64,000 nt of DNA from Diaporthe sp. PMI_573 (lineage: Eukaryota; Ascomycota; Sordariomycetes; Diaporthales; Diaporthaceae): assembly GCA_021399435.1 (NCBI GenBank), contig JAJTUP010000025.1:372001-436000 (forward strand), given 5' to 3'. The notes beneath the pieces are model-generated. The model had not been told where the DNA came from, did no database searches, and saw only the letters and a list, made by a program, of their open reading frames with translations. The position numbers and the translations under genes are program-made. Position 1 is the stretch's first letter; every line of letters starts with the position of its first letter. This document shows positions 24,674 to 37,004 of the stretch, one piece after another.

Positions 24674-26981
24674 TCAGATCAGAACGATTTCTTGAAATCC
24701 CCGCTCTACGAAGACGGGGCCCGGTACATATTCTTCGTCGTCCTCCCGCAACCCAAAATACTCTTTTAGGCTCTCTTCCGTACGAAAGTGAAAAGCAGCA
24801 TTTCCTAGTTTTCGGAAAGTACTGCCGTCTTCTACTTCAGGGACCTGTTGTATCAAAAGTGCCCATGCGAGAGGGGATGTGTCCCTGGCCTCCTTGGATT
24901 CGTCGTTGCCGTACGGGTGTCCGTATTCTTTGGCCAAAATGAGCACATGTGTGGGGCCACACAGACGCCACGCCTCGTTCTCAGGGATTTCACTCGCCAA
25001 GGAATCATTTGATTCCAAGATAGCATCCTCAATGGGCACAGCAAGATCCCAACGCCACAGCTCGGTGCCACAGCCGACCTTTAGGTCGACCGGCAGCTTT
25101 CTCAGCGGTGCCGTAATTTTGAGTCCTCGCACGTCAGACACCTCAAGCGAATTCGAATCAAGGTCGGATTTGAATCCAGCCAGGTCGGACAAGACACTGA
25201 GACTGACGCCACTTACAGCCTGAGCCTCTGAGCCTATGTGTTCTGTGATACAACACGCGCGAAGGGAGGCCCAGGACCAAGATGACGCGCGCTGTTTTGT
25301 TGGCACATCTTCGATTCGGCCACGAGGTGTCAGGATCAGAGACCTGATTAGATCTCCCTCCCAGAATCCGGCAACGAAGTTGTCGTTCGTTAGCTCGTCC
25401 AAAGTGCGCGCGATACCGGCGGCTGCCGGAAAGCGGTCTTTCTCATAGGTCAATTTGTAGCCGGCGTAAAGGCTGATGAATTTCCTCCAGAATGCATAAA
25501 TATCTTCCGGCTCGCTTTCTACAGTCAAAGACCTGATTGAACAAGTTTTGAGCCATTCTTCATTTGTCCCATAGATGCTACCCGTCGGAAAAACTTCGTT
25601 AGCGACGAGGTGATTGCACTCCCACCACATCATTTGGGGGGTGAAATAAACGATTCCGGGTGATAAAGCTCGCTCTTGGGCTACCCAAGCCCGGGAGTTC
25701 AAGATGCTCAAGCCGACGGCAGAGTAAAATGCGCCTCTGGATCCCCTGATGTAGAGACCTTCAAACGAAGTAGTTGTTCTAACGTTATGTCCTCTGTGCC
25801 GAACATTTACGACGCAGTCCACAAATAAAGGAGGGTGATCTTATGACAGTGCATTCCTCTCAGCGAATAGTCCTATGCTGCTATGTTGATAGCCGGTCGC
25901 TGCGATATTGCATGCAGCATATTGGTAAACGTCGCCCATTCTTTTCGCTTCGTGGTTCCAATCCTCCTTTAGGTCTTGGATGATGCAAAGAGAATCAACC
26001 CAGATATAATTGATCCCAAGCTCGATAGTGGTATACATTGCGTCTTGAAATACTCGAGGTAGCTCGTTAAATGGGATAGATTGTCTTAGCTTTTCAATAC
26101 TGCTTTGCCGCAACTGAAATATCTGGTTATCTCCCCAACGGTGACTCAGAGTCGCATAGGCGGTGCTGAGGGGCAAATGACTTGTCTCGCAGAGCTCGGC
26201 GGATATGAAATCAGGAGATTCGTTGTCAGGTCTCCAGACTCGAACCAAGCGGGTCGGGAGGCCTCGAGAGTCTTCTCTCCAATTCCGACACGTGGAGTGG
26301 GATAAGCACTGGTGATACCAGTGTCGTGCCATATTCATGCTTGCCATCGATTTTGCGGTGCTTTTCTTGAGGCTGGGGTCTGGAGCTCGTTAGCCATAGC
26401 AGCAACGGTTAAACTTGTTCGCCCATTGGCATACCTAGAAACTCTGGTCCAAGACCCAGGCAGTCGGCAGGAAAGAAATCCAGGGTGACAAAAGGTTTAG
26501 GCTGAGGGAACTTTGTAGCCGGATAATAGCAGTCGCTCATCCACAGAAAATACCGTAGTTGGAATGGATTATGGGAAGAATCCACAGACATGCGCCACAA
26601 GGGGTGCCAAGATATGTGGCATCGAATAGACCACAACTCGGTCGGGGTTGATGGTGGCCCATACTGCTTGCAGAATCTGTCCAATGACTGAGATAGGCAT
26701 TTACAGATGCAGCAGCTAGCATCAATAGAGTCATGGAGCGATTCCAAGGAAGGATGGTAAACGCGGTAGGAGCCTGTGTCACCACCATTTATTTCGATCT
26801 GTCCACGATTGAATACCCGACAAGTAGAGCAGAGGCTTGATGCCATCTTATTCAATGAGCACAGCAGGCCGTCATTCCCATGCAAGCGCACTACGACATT
26901 GGCATGTTCGTCTCCATCCGCAGTGGACTCGACAGCCGCCGAGTCATCAATGCTGTGTTCAGAGTCCTCGTTCTTGCTCAT
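24674..26981 (-). pseudogene. HET-domain gene with an in-frame stop codon
   Basis: Exon 1 is 26435-26981 (ATG MSKNED). Donor GTATGC and acceptor CAG lead into exon 2, 24674-26379, in phase, for 750 codons. The HET core is clear: AYATLSHRWGD, INYIWVDSLCIIQD, MGDVYQYAACNIAATGYQ, GLFAER, then ILNSRAWVAQERALSPGIVYFTPQ-type sequence, all typical of HET (PF06985) proteins of heterokaryon incompatibility. A TAA at 25841-25843 (about codon 362) interrupts the frame between GLFAERNALS and DHPPLFVDC; the same frame continues open for another 388 codons with conserved HET sequence. No intron of workable size removes the stop. Upstream cysteines (CSTC, CCIC) form a common N-terminal module of fungal HET proteins. 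The simplest reading is a recent nonsense mutation. Confidence 0.85.
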
Positions 26982-27520
26982 TGTGACTCAAGTCTTCACA
27001 ACACTTGAGCCGGTGGGCCGTCCTGGGTACTTGCTGCAACTAGGAATCGTATTGTCATGGCGGCGTTGCGGGTAACGGGTGATCAATGTTTGCTCTTCGA
27101 ACTGCGGCGTGCAATGACTTTTTGACCATGTCGTGCCTTGGGGCTTACTGCTTTATATGGATTTTGGTAATCATTGCCCCGCAGGACCCCTAGGCACGCG
27201 CAATCAGCTGGACTGGCCATTGGTGAGCTCGGCTTACTCCATCTACGCATCTCGTCATCACTGCTTGCCATTCTAACAGGGAATATCTGATCTTGGCGGC
27301 TCGAATGCCGAATTCTCATGGCCTAGCTCATGGCCTAGCTGCAACATACCCGGCTTTTTCAAGCTAAAGAAAACCCAATCTATTGCATATCATGATGCTG
27401 CTGGCCTAAACCAAGAGGAATCTACAAACAGTTCCAAAGAGTGTTGAAGCCAAATGCTGTTTGCACGATCCTTCTCGTAAGGCTAACCCCGTCAAGAAGC
27501 AACTTCTTGGCCCTCAAGTG
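26982..27520. other. Intergenic, no gene recognised
   Basis: Promoter side of the HET pseudogene and 3' side of the unknown gene to its right. No features seen. Confidence 0.45.
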
Positions 27521-28766
27521 CTACAGCACATCCAAGATCTCTCGAAGCCTCGGTCCACTCATGCCAAGCCACGGCGCTGGTCCAACCAGCCATCCCGGGT
27601 TGAGCTCCAGCCAGGCGGTCATCTTTTCATGGCTGAGAACATGAAGGCGAAGCGTGGTGCCGACTGTCCGGGCTGCCTTCTCACAAGTGTGGTAATAGGT
27701 GAGGATCTTAATCCAGTCGTCATCATTGCCCACAGGGCTACCGAATCCAGTACCATAGACACAGCAGTGGGGATAGGGCCAGCCCCTTGATTCCAAGACG
27801 TCCATCTCAGTCTCATCTTGGATCTTGATGAAGAAGCTATTGCTGAAAGCTTCGGAGCGGATTGGGTAGCCAAGTGCATGAGCGACCGCTAGATGCGGCA
27901 CGAGATACCTGTTCTCCGAGTCCTCGTCGGGATATGCACCAGTCTTGTCCACTTTCTTGGAAGCGTAGTCGGTGAGAAAGATCTTCTTGATCTGGGGTAG
28001 AAGGGAGGACCGGGCATCGTAGAAGACCCATTCGCCGCATTCGAAGCTGATCTTGAATCCGTAGGACCACAGTCCTAGCTGATTCATGATGGGGACAAGG
28101 ACATCGATGATGACAGTGCTGAAGATCGAAGTGTTCTCAGGTTTGTTCTTGGAAAATAGCACGCAAGGCTTGATGCCCTTCAGTACAAGAAGGAACTCCA
28201 CGTGGTGGCGCAGGTGAGCAGCACCATTCCACCACTTGTTGGTAGTGGTATCGTCGTGGCGAAGTGGGCCTACTGGCACATTCAGGAGGAAACGTCGCTC
28301 TAATTCGCGGAATGTCTACATCAGAATTAAATCAGCAGGTGTTCTCAAGAGGCTTGCTCAGTCGTGGCATTTTGATGGACCCCAGACGAGGTAGAAGCTT
28401 TTAGGGATGACTGACGTTGAAGGCATCGTACGTGAAGCGCTCAAAGTCGCTATCGTCACGCTGCTTTTCATCACCTGGGCTGATTGCTGGGAAACTGTCG
28501 GAGTGAGGACTCTTGTCGAGATCAAGACAGATTGCGTTGAATGTGGCCTGGTCTACCTGGTGTGCTGGGTCCAGATACTCATTGACCATCTTGCAAACTT
28601 CGGCCGGGTCATCGCTGCAATCGCAGTCCGCGAAAGGACAGAACTTGACAGCAGATATCAAGGCCCTCAGGCCAAGATCAGCCGTGCTGGTCATGACTTT
28701 GTGGCGTGGTAAGGTGAGCAGATACTGGTAAGAGTGCGAAATGGCACGACGGGGCAGGGAGCGCAT
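27521..28766 (-). CDS. Hypothetical protein of unknown family (2 exons)
   Basis: Exon 1 is 28416-28766, donor GTCAGT, acceptor TAG, exon 2 is 27521-28315; phase 0 gives 381 residues. A second ATG 24 codons in (MTSTADLG) may be the true start. Near the N terminus there is a short Cys cluster (FCPFADCDC). The body is soluble and mixed alpha/beta, with NKWWNGAAHLRHHVEFLLVL, ECGEWVFYDARSS and YPHCCVYGTGFGSP as the most distinctive stretches; no catalytic motif is recognised. The reading frame and splice phase are intact, unlike the HET gene before it and the broken frames after it. Function is not known. Confidence 0.65.
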
Positions 28767-28931
28767 CGAGCTGTTGATCTTGGAAGATGGGAAAATAAAA
28801 GTTCATCGGCAACATATTTTCTAGTTTGAGTGAGCAAACCACTGAGACTGGTTCAAGGTACCTGAACCCTGAAGGTGACGGGTTTCAGCAGCTGCAGTGT
28901 TCCGTTTCTTCTCCATAAATGTTCCTTGCAT

Positions 28932-30112
28932 TCACCGAATGCTCCGTTTGCTTTGAGCCGTTAGGACCTCCCATAAGTGTCTGTTGTTGTGAGCGTGACT
29001 TGGAAAGGAATTTGCATCACTTGTGAATACAGGCATCTGATGGTCGTGTGCTAGATCATAAGTCTCAGCCTGCCAGTGTACATCTATTATAGAGAGTAGC
29101 AGCCCAACATTCCCTGGGTTCGCCTTACCAATCACTTTAGACAGACCCCTGTCTTCCGTGCCCAAACTCTCCATTAACTCCGAGTCGTACCAGTCAGGAG
29201 GCATGCCGACTACCTTTGGGTCCGACCCGGGTTTGAGTACATGCTGTCGAGCACCATGTGGAACCAAAACCATGATGTTGAGGCGCTCAGAATGCAGGTA
29301 GTGTGAAACAGAAAAACAGAGTCCTCCCATGGTGGGAAATTCAAAGGACATCCAGGGAGGCATGAGGCCGTACGGATATTCGGAAGAATTGTAAGAAGTT
29401 GCAAATCGGCCCATGGGAATGAGAAATGAAAGCCACCTCAGTTCAGGGTAGGCAAAGCCGTAGCCTGGGAAGGTGCTCACCAGATAACCGTCTGACTGAT
29501 CTCATTTCCATTCTGGAGACCAATTAGTCCACGTAGGGCAATTCTCGGGTTGGCGTCGGCGTTGCCGCTTGCGCTGCTGCTCTCGACAAAAAGTGGGACA
29601 TAGTGGCAAGGCATGAAGCGAGCTCTGTAATGAGAGATGATTAACAAGCCTGTGCTGCCATAGCAAGGCTTGATGTACTCCTGCTGCCCGTCGAGTGGTG
29701 AATGGCCCAGCTCCTCGACTTGAAGTTGAGGACGACTAGTGGATAGTGGTTTCGATCGATTGTGAAAGGACACAACATCTCGGCCGGGCGCTCGGCGGCG
29801 GACCTGGGTAGGAAGCAGGTGGACAGCTGCTTAATGTCGGGAGATTTTGATAACATATTGGCGTCGCTGTTGCCGCCGAAGAGGGTCGACGGGATACCAT
29901 ACATGCCACGGCGATGGGCGGCAGCGAATGAGGCGAGGTTTTTGAGGATTTAATCGCCCAGCCCAACACTAGGCTTGTCGATGTACGCGAGCTGTTCATG
30001 ATCCACCGTCCAGAGCCGCTTCCCGGCAGCATCAAATGACGACTCGAGCTGCTGCTGGGGTGGCGGACGTCCACTTCCTGGCCGACTGAGAGGGAATTCA
30101 GCTACGCCGTGT
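28932..30112 (-). pseudogene. Multiply broken gene, faintly Ulp1/C48-peptidase-like
   Basis: Read right to left, a frame with QQQLESSFDAAGKRLW and VDHEQLAYIDKPSVGLGD meets a TAA at 29950-29952 and goes on in the same frame (LASFAAAHRRGMYGIPS...DRNHYPLVVLNFKS). It then shifts frame between about 29640 and 29773 to GLQNGNEISQTVIW, and shifts again near 29470 to a 28932-29470 frame (FLIPMGRFATSYNSS...). A weak 44-bp intron could explain the last shift. The pieces NHYPLVVL and LQNGNE vaguely resemble the His and Gln/Cys blocks of C48 (Ulp1/SUMO-protease-like) enzymes, but the catalytic Cys is not there. Identity is speculative; that this is former coding DNA is more secure. No confident start codon. 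Confidence 0.45.
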
Positions 30113-31236
30113 CACAGTGGGGACCTTCCCCAGCTGTGATCCGAATTGTGGCCCTGGTTCCGTCTGGTCGACAAGACTGGCTCTTCTTGACGGAAACGGG
30201 TGCTCGGAGTCAGACCCGATCGCAGAGCCGAGAGGGCCAGGAAGAGACCCAGGACTTCCTCGTTTGTGAACGCATTATTCCGCTTCGCAACTCTGTCTGT
30301 TGGGAATCGGCTGTCCCCAGGCTGTTCGGTTGGAGAAGGGGGGGGGGATTCCATTGGCAAGAATATTGAAAGGGATCAAGAATGAATCTTGGGAGGAGGA
30401 GTAGGAGGACATCGTAGAGCCGCACCGGCCAACCTTTTGCGATAGAAAAGCCAGTTACCTGCCGTTGTGATCCTTCTCGCTTGCACGTCCTTCGCGAGTG
30501 AGGATACACAGGTCATAGAGCTACCGCCACAACTACACTTACCGCTACCACTCCTACTCAGAAAACCTAAATTTCAACAATTCCTAACTGCAAAATACCA
30601 AGAAAATCTTGAATTGGGCCTCCAATGGACACTGCTATCAAGAACGCCGCCGCCGGCCGCCACACCAAATGCCATGTCGAATACGCAGTTCAGGCGGGCG
30701 CCGATCCCATCTTTTCGCCCCCAGAAGCATAGGCGGATGAGCAAAAGTGAAATTAAGTTACATTGAGACTCATGGAGTCATCAATAACGCGGTATGACAA
30801 AAGCTGCTTAATATACGGCCTGACAATTTGGGGGCCCGAAAGCCCACCAACCCAGTGATTCAGGGGCTGGCGATCTCCATTCTCTCCCATGACTTGGCCC
30901 CCAGACGGGTGGTCCTCTTCACGGCATCCTGCCTTTGATTTGCCAGGCAGAAAAGGGTTGCGACTCAGCCCACCGTCGGGTTGAAGATGTTCATGCTGTG
31001 TCACGGCACAACAACGGCGTCCAGGTGTCAGCTTTCTCACACATGAATGGACAGGTGCACCATAGAAGCGAGAAATTGGAATTCCTCTCCTACACTACAA
31101 TCACAGATTGGAAGTGAATGGAGTATATAGCCACAAGGCTACGGTCCTGCGAGTTTTTTTTATATCGAAGACGTCTCGGTCACCTTCGTGTTCACGTTCA
31201 CCTGCCCTTCCCCAAAGACTGCTTTGCGACTGGACA
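30113..31236. other. Intergenic; ancestral promoter of the membrane-protein gene now beyond the retrotransposon
   Basis: No gene recognised. Because the Copia target duplication joins 31241 to 38754, the DNA just left of 31237 was originally the upstream region of the gene starting at 38773. It includes a T-tract and TATATC near 31155-31165. Confidence 0.5.
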
Positions 31237-31241
31237 ACACG
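31237..31241. repeat. Target-site duplication, left copy (ACACG)
   Basis: ACACG immediately before the 5' LTR, identical to 38754-38758 after the 3' LTR. Five bases is the usual length for Copia integrases. Confidence 0.92.
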
Positions 31242-31496
31242 TGTGGGTTTGGTGACCGTTGAAGGGACCGCACGCCCGGCCCGGCTGTGGCCAATCAGAA
31301 GGGCCGGTCTGGCTTAGTCAGCAGAGGGCTGGCCACTACACCAAGTGCTTCGGCGCCCACGATGGCGATGGCTTCCCTTCTTCCTTCCGTAGCAAGAATC
31401 GAACCCGTACCCAGACACGTACGGTGGTTCCTTTTGCTCGCCCCTATTTGCACGTACAAAGACCCCTGACCCTTGGCAGTCAGGGCCGTACCAACA
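31242..31496 (+). repeat. Copia 5' LTR (255 bp)
   Basis: Begins TGTGGGTTTGG and ends CCGTACCAACA (TG...CA termini). It matches 38499-38753 except for one base seen (CACGTACAAAG here, CACGTGCAAAG in the 3' copy). GC-rich and without the TA-rich damage of the interior. Confidence 0.95.
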
Positions 31497-32427
31497 CTGA
31501 TCAGTGATTGACATCGTCAGTCCCTAACAGCTAGGTCCGAAGAGGTAGATCCATCGCCAGACCTTCGTCAACCTTGTCAGCCAGCGAGCAGTCAACAGCT
31601 AACGAAGCAGACCACGATATCTACGCTACACGATTAAAAGGAAGCAGCCACCACTAACCAGTAACCAGACCAGGTAGTCGTCGTTACTAGTACCCCAGGA
31701 GATCCAGCTACTGAAGACCAGAAGTTCCTTCCTAACGAACCCCCAGATATAGCTGGGCTCTGCATCACGAGAAGTATCACGAGAAGGTAACCATCGCCCG
31801 TACAAGCCCGTTTATACCGCTAACGATCTTCTACGCGAAGAACCGACTGTTTAGCAGTACGCACCATCGTGCCTTCCCTACGATATCCCCATCCCCTAGG
31901 CGAAGAACACTCTCACGGCCTCGTTCTTTACCCCTTCCCCTTCTTCTATAAAAGGGCTTCTCCCCAGACGGTGGCCCTCTTGCCACCTAAACGACTACCA
32001 GCGGGGCAGGTGCTGACCTCAAGCACTTACCCGACCGTTTACGCACAAACCTCTTGCCCGGGCCCCCTTATACTCCCTTGGCTGCTTAGCACAGCCGCCC
32101 GGAACGCCTAAAACCATACCTAGACAGGTAAAAACCTCACCTACCCCTCTTTTTTTGCGTTTAGCAGTATATGACCAAGATAACCACTCAAAAGGGCAAC
32201 TCTACCCGTCAGACTACGCAATAATAGGTACCGTTTGCCGATAACCACCACCTGCGGGTAAATGGTTCTTGTACTAGTCATAAGCCGTAGTAGTAAGTGT
32301 CACAATACCCTCTTTTCTGTAGATCTGAGGCTACCAGGAAGGGCTACGGCTACCTCGTCGCTGCTAACGACAACGCCCCTGCCCCGGCACCATTACCGCT
32401 ATTCGGTAGCAGCGGGCAACGGTATCT

Positions 32428-32455
32428 CTCTCTCTCTTTCTCTCTCTCATCCAGA
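32428..32455 (+). repeat. CT microsatellite in the Copia leader
   Basis: A run of CT dinucleotides with one TTT interruption in the untranslated leader of the element. Confidence 0.7.
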
Positions 32456-33405
32456 TCTTTTCGTCGCTTGCCATTATAGTGGTATGCTAGTTCTCGTCAC
32501 CACCACCACTTACCTAGTCACCACGGATGACGGCACCCCTGCCTTCCGCTAGTACCACCATCGCCGCTTGCCTAGTTACCGCGGACGATAGCGTGCTAGC
32601 TCTCGTCACCACCACCCTTGTCAAAGCTAACATCGCTAACCACGGCAGCAGCAGCCCCTCGTCAAAGCCAACGTCGCTAACTACGGCGGTAGCAGCCCCT
32701 CCACCTTCTTCACCTTTAGCTTGTTCACCTTCACCTTCTCCTCCTTCTTCTAGTCTCCCAGAAGTAAATAAACAAACTACCTGCTGAAGAAGTATGAATA
32801 TTGGGGTGGCTGGTCCTCCTCCTCCTTCTTCTACTAGTCCTCCTTCTGCTGGTCCTTCTTCTGGTAGTCCTCCTCCTTCAGTAGGCCCAAATAGCCATCC
32901 TCAACCACAACAGGAACTACACCCATGGTGGTTAGTCCCCTTTCTTCTTCATGCTTAGAAGACAAGACCTTCCTCAACCACAACAAGAACTACACCTATG
33001 GTGGCTAGTCCTCCCCCTTCTCCTTTGCCTGACCCACGGGAAGGACAACTGCGAAGACTCGAGTCAAATTAGTCAGACTCTCCTCTTCCCCTTCCCTTCC
33101 TTTAAACCGTGGGAAGGGCGACTACAAAGACACGAGTCAGATCAGTTAATCAGTATCCTGGATTCAGATTTTCACAACTAGCCCAAAAAGGATAGGCAAT
33201 AGCCAGAACCTCTTCTTCTTCATCCCAGAGTATACCTCCAGTAGTAGGCACCAGTACAACCATAGGATAAAGCCCCTCAGACCTTCTTCAGGCCCACCTA
33301 CATACCCTTCCCCAGCAATATACAGTCCCCATAGGCAGCTAGACCCGTGTTGACTTCTCGCTATAGGAAGTACCAAGCAATCCCTTAAGCAGGGACGTAA
33401 CCCGG

Positions 33406-34725
33406 ATGACAACATACCTATTCAAGGCCCTAGATAAGTTACGAGAAATCAACATCATTAACAACAAACTTCTCTACAAGTATTAGGCCTACTTTAAAGG
33501 ATAGTCTATAGATAGCTTCAAGGCTGCCGAAAGCTACTGGCAATTAGAACTACGGCGCTTCCTCTAGGCCCACAGCATCTTTACGGGTAATAAAAGGAAT
33601 ACCCACTTTACTAAACAACTATTTTCCCTTCTCGAGAAAGACCATTACCCCAAGTAGCCGGAAGATAAAGCCCATAAAGTTAAATTCACGCCTAAATCGA
33701 GGATGGTATGATGATTTTAAAGACTACCCAAAAGGGATACCCAAACGCCAGCTCCTTCTGCCCCAGGCAGTAGGCCCCCTTTTACCCCTATCATCAAGTC
33801 AGTAGAACACCCAACCCAGCCACCGCCGACTACCACCTTGGCCCTAGCAGTTACCTAGCAAGACGCAACACCAGGCCCGGCCAGCCAGCAACTATCACAA
33901 GCCCCCAGGACCCCATATACCCAGAACGACCTTCTTCAGCCCGAGGCTTCGTACAACCCCCAGGAGGAATACCTAGCCTAGACGCCAATACCATACTACC
34001 ATCAGCCCTGACCATAGAACAACTACCAGGGCCTCCCTCCTCGCCACATACCCAACGTTCAAATAAAGCTAGAACAAATAGCTTGCTTTCTTAAGAGCTA
34101 GAACCTAGCGTAAAAATAGAGTAATAACCCGTACAACCTCTTAGACGACAAAATCAAGGTGTTTTTAAACATCTACTACTTTAATAAGGTCGACCCTGGC
34201 CAATTTCATACCCTACTTCCCCGGATTCTCACTAGCTATACCAAAAAGTACTATCTTACATATATTAGTGTTGATAATAACTTCGCCCAGGTATATACTA
34301 AGCTAAAGACCTATTTCAACACTAATACTAACTATCAGCAGTACTTTAGTAACTAGACCAGCCTAACCTTCTCTAACATACACGAAGACCTTAAAAACGC
34401 TAAGAAGAACCCACGGGAAGTACTATAAGCCCTACTAGACAAGCTTCAGCTATACTAACGGGCACTTGGCCATGGCTATAAGGGTAACAATACTCTTAGA
34501 ATAACCGTTCTTCGCGCCTACGAGGGCATGCCAGACTTCGAATATATACTATTTACACCCTTAGCCCCATGTAAGAAGCTATTTCAAGACCTCTACACCT
34601 CTCTTAATCTAAGTCTAAAGTATAAGCAGCCTTCCCAGTACTTTCTTACTAGTCCTAGCCCATTTGCCGCTAAAGGTAATAACGAGACTTACTATCTTGA
34701 TCGCCGCTACACCAACAATAAGTAA
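33406..34725 (+). pseudogene. Copia gag remnant
   Basis: Starts at an ATG (MTTYLFKALDKLREIN) and continues in one frame with stops inserted, through a Pro-rich stretch and NPYNLLDDKIKVFLN, FHTLLPRILT and HEDLKNAKKNPREVL to YYLDRRYTNNK. These correspond to the conserved capsid segments of fungal Copia Gag proteins. Stops are mainly TAG and TAA at positions fitting former Trp or Gln codons. Just downstream (about 34801-34880) the zinc-knuckle region has Tyr where Cys is expected. No functional Gag can be made. Confidence 0.75.
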
Positions 34726-35149
34726 AGCAATCATAGTACCCCCAGAAGGGCCACTATACACCCACCACCACCATAACAGGGAGCCCCTCGACTACTAAAC
34801 CTAACTAAGAAACATTACTTTGTATATAGTAAAGAAGGTTGTTAGTCTACTAACTATATAACTAAAGAACGCCAGCGTACCTATTATTAGTTCCTAATAG
34901 CCTACAAGCATACCTAAGAGGCTACCTATAGTAGTAAAGTTAATGCCTTCTTAGCTGGTATAGAAGATACTAAAGGTATACCTACTGGCCAAGTAACCAC
35001 TGCCGAAGAAGACAACGATAGTAGCTATATAGCTTACTACTTTCTAATAGATTCAGCCTTCCTCCATTATCTTAACCCCTTACTAATAGAGGAACCTAAA
35101 GAAGTCAACAAGGCCATTACTAACATCTTCCTTCTCAAAGACTAATACT

Positions 35150-36250
35150 CTTGCTATAAATTTTAGGGTATTATACCTAATATAGGCGCGGCTAAATACT
35201 CTATAGTAGGCTATAACCAGTACTTAGCCCTCTAGTAAGAGGACCTAAAAGTTAGCCTAGATTCCTTATGTACTAATAAAGCTACCATAAGGTTTAGTAA
35301 AAGGCTACATTCCTCGTTAAAAGGTATAACTACTATTATAATGCTACTTAGGGATATTACATTTTATATAATAGATACCTTAACCCCTTTCCTATTCTTA
35401 ATTATAGATATAGACACTCTTAGTATATTCCTTCAAAACACTACCAACAAGCTAGTATAATGCTAGCCTAACGGTACTAAGATAGTCGTCCTGGTAATGA
35501 GAAAGTAAGGCCACCTATAGTTTTCCCCCTTTAAGTACAGTCCTACTTCTATAGTTACTTTCTTTACTAAAATAGAGCTTTGACGACTACAACCGCTAGT
35601 TTAGGCACCCTTTAGTTAACTAGCTAAACTATCTCCTAGCTAACACTAGCTACCCTATAGAGATAGCGGCTCTAGAAGCTATATCTAAGTTTTACCACCT
35701 TTACTAGCTAAACGCCGATACCCCTAAATAGTTTAAATTCACGTTAAAAAACAACATCAACTTCAACTATAAACTACTAGTTAACATCATATATCTAAAA
35801 AGTTGTCTAATACTATACATAGTAGACTCAGGTACTTCTTTTCAAGCTGCTTACTTCTTTAAATCCCTTTCTACTAAAGATATATAAGAGGTACTCTAGA
35901 TAATATAGATAGATAGCTATTTAGGACCCCCTAATTAGCTAGTCCATAATACTGGCACTAACTTTGCCTCTACAGAGCTTAAAAACAAGGCTAGGCTAAT
36001 AGGTATCACCTATAAGCAAGTCCCTACAGAAGCCTATTAATTAGTAGGTAAGGTAGAGAGGTATCACTACCCATTATACTATACCTTTAAGATCCTCTAT
36101 ACTAAGCTATCTAGATTATTTACTAACAACGCTATCCTTTAGATAGCTGTAAAGGCTGTTAATGATACAGCTAAGCTAGACGGGCTAGTACCTATACTGC
36201 TCGTTTTTAGTACTTTTCCCCGGATAAACACTAATTCACCCCCTTCCCAG
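35150..36250 (+). pseudogene. Copia protease and integrase remnant
   Basis: Near 35165 the frame reads IIPNIGAAKYS where Copia proteases carry the catalytic DTGA, so the active Asp and Thr are both changed by G-to-A and C-to-T type substitutions. From about 35820 the integrase core follows: VDSGTSFQAAYFF, DSYLGPPN and LVHNTGTNFAS, with Asn at the expected catalytic Asp before TGTNF, then GKVERYHYPLYYTFKIL. Several TAG and TAA stops interrupt it. Integrase joins the element's cDNA to the chromosome; this copy encodes none that could work. Confidence 0.8.
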
Positions 36251-37004
36251 TCAACTCTAAAGAGGGCTAAAGCTATTGCTAAAGCTATAAAAGCGCTTTA
36301 GAAGGCCTTAGCGGAGCAGCAACTCAACACCACACTTCACAGCTATAACAGACCTAACGTCACCTACTAGCTAACATTACCACTATAAAGCAACATTCAG
36401 GTATAGCGGGAAAAGGAAGGCTAGCAAGGGCTGTTTAAACTACTAGCTATAGAGGGGCACAACATTACGGTTAACCTACCCAACAGCCCTATAAAAATTC
36501 CGGTTGACAGCCATTCAGCCATACTATCGTAAAGAACCCAGCCCAGGGCCAGAACCTACAGACGATGCCGCCAACAGCTGCACCACACACCTGGCAGGTA
36601 CCCTGGGAAGCCATCCTGTAGAAGGTGGCATAATTCACGTTCGGGGCAACACCCCTACAGTACCCCCGCCACCACAGCCGCCCACGGCGCCTTACTACCA
36701 GCCTATATACTATGCTATCATAAAAAGAAGAAAACAACTTTAAATTAGCAATAAGGTTATAATTAGATGGCATTATCATAACGCCTAGCACTTTATTTAA
36801 AGAATCTAATGCTTCCAAGATAGATAATCTAGTAGCACATAACATCTTTAACTTTAAGTATTTCAACCCTATTACCCACAGGGCTATTCGGCTATTTAAG
36901 TCCCATATAGTATATAAAGTCAAGAATAAGAGCACTAAACTGTATAAGAAGTCACGCCTTATAGTTTAAGGGTATAATAATATAAGCAAGAAAAATATCC
37001 TTAC

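Noticed and set aside
31314..31514. Matching short frames in both LTRs, and a B-box-like GGTTCGATTC word on the minus strand of the LTR
   Set aside because: The frames are duplicated only because the LTRs are. The word has an A-box-like match on the wrong side of it, so no tRNA can be folded.
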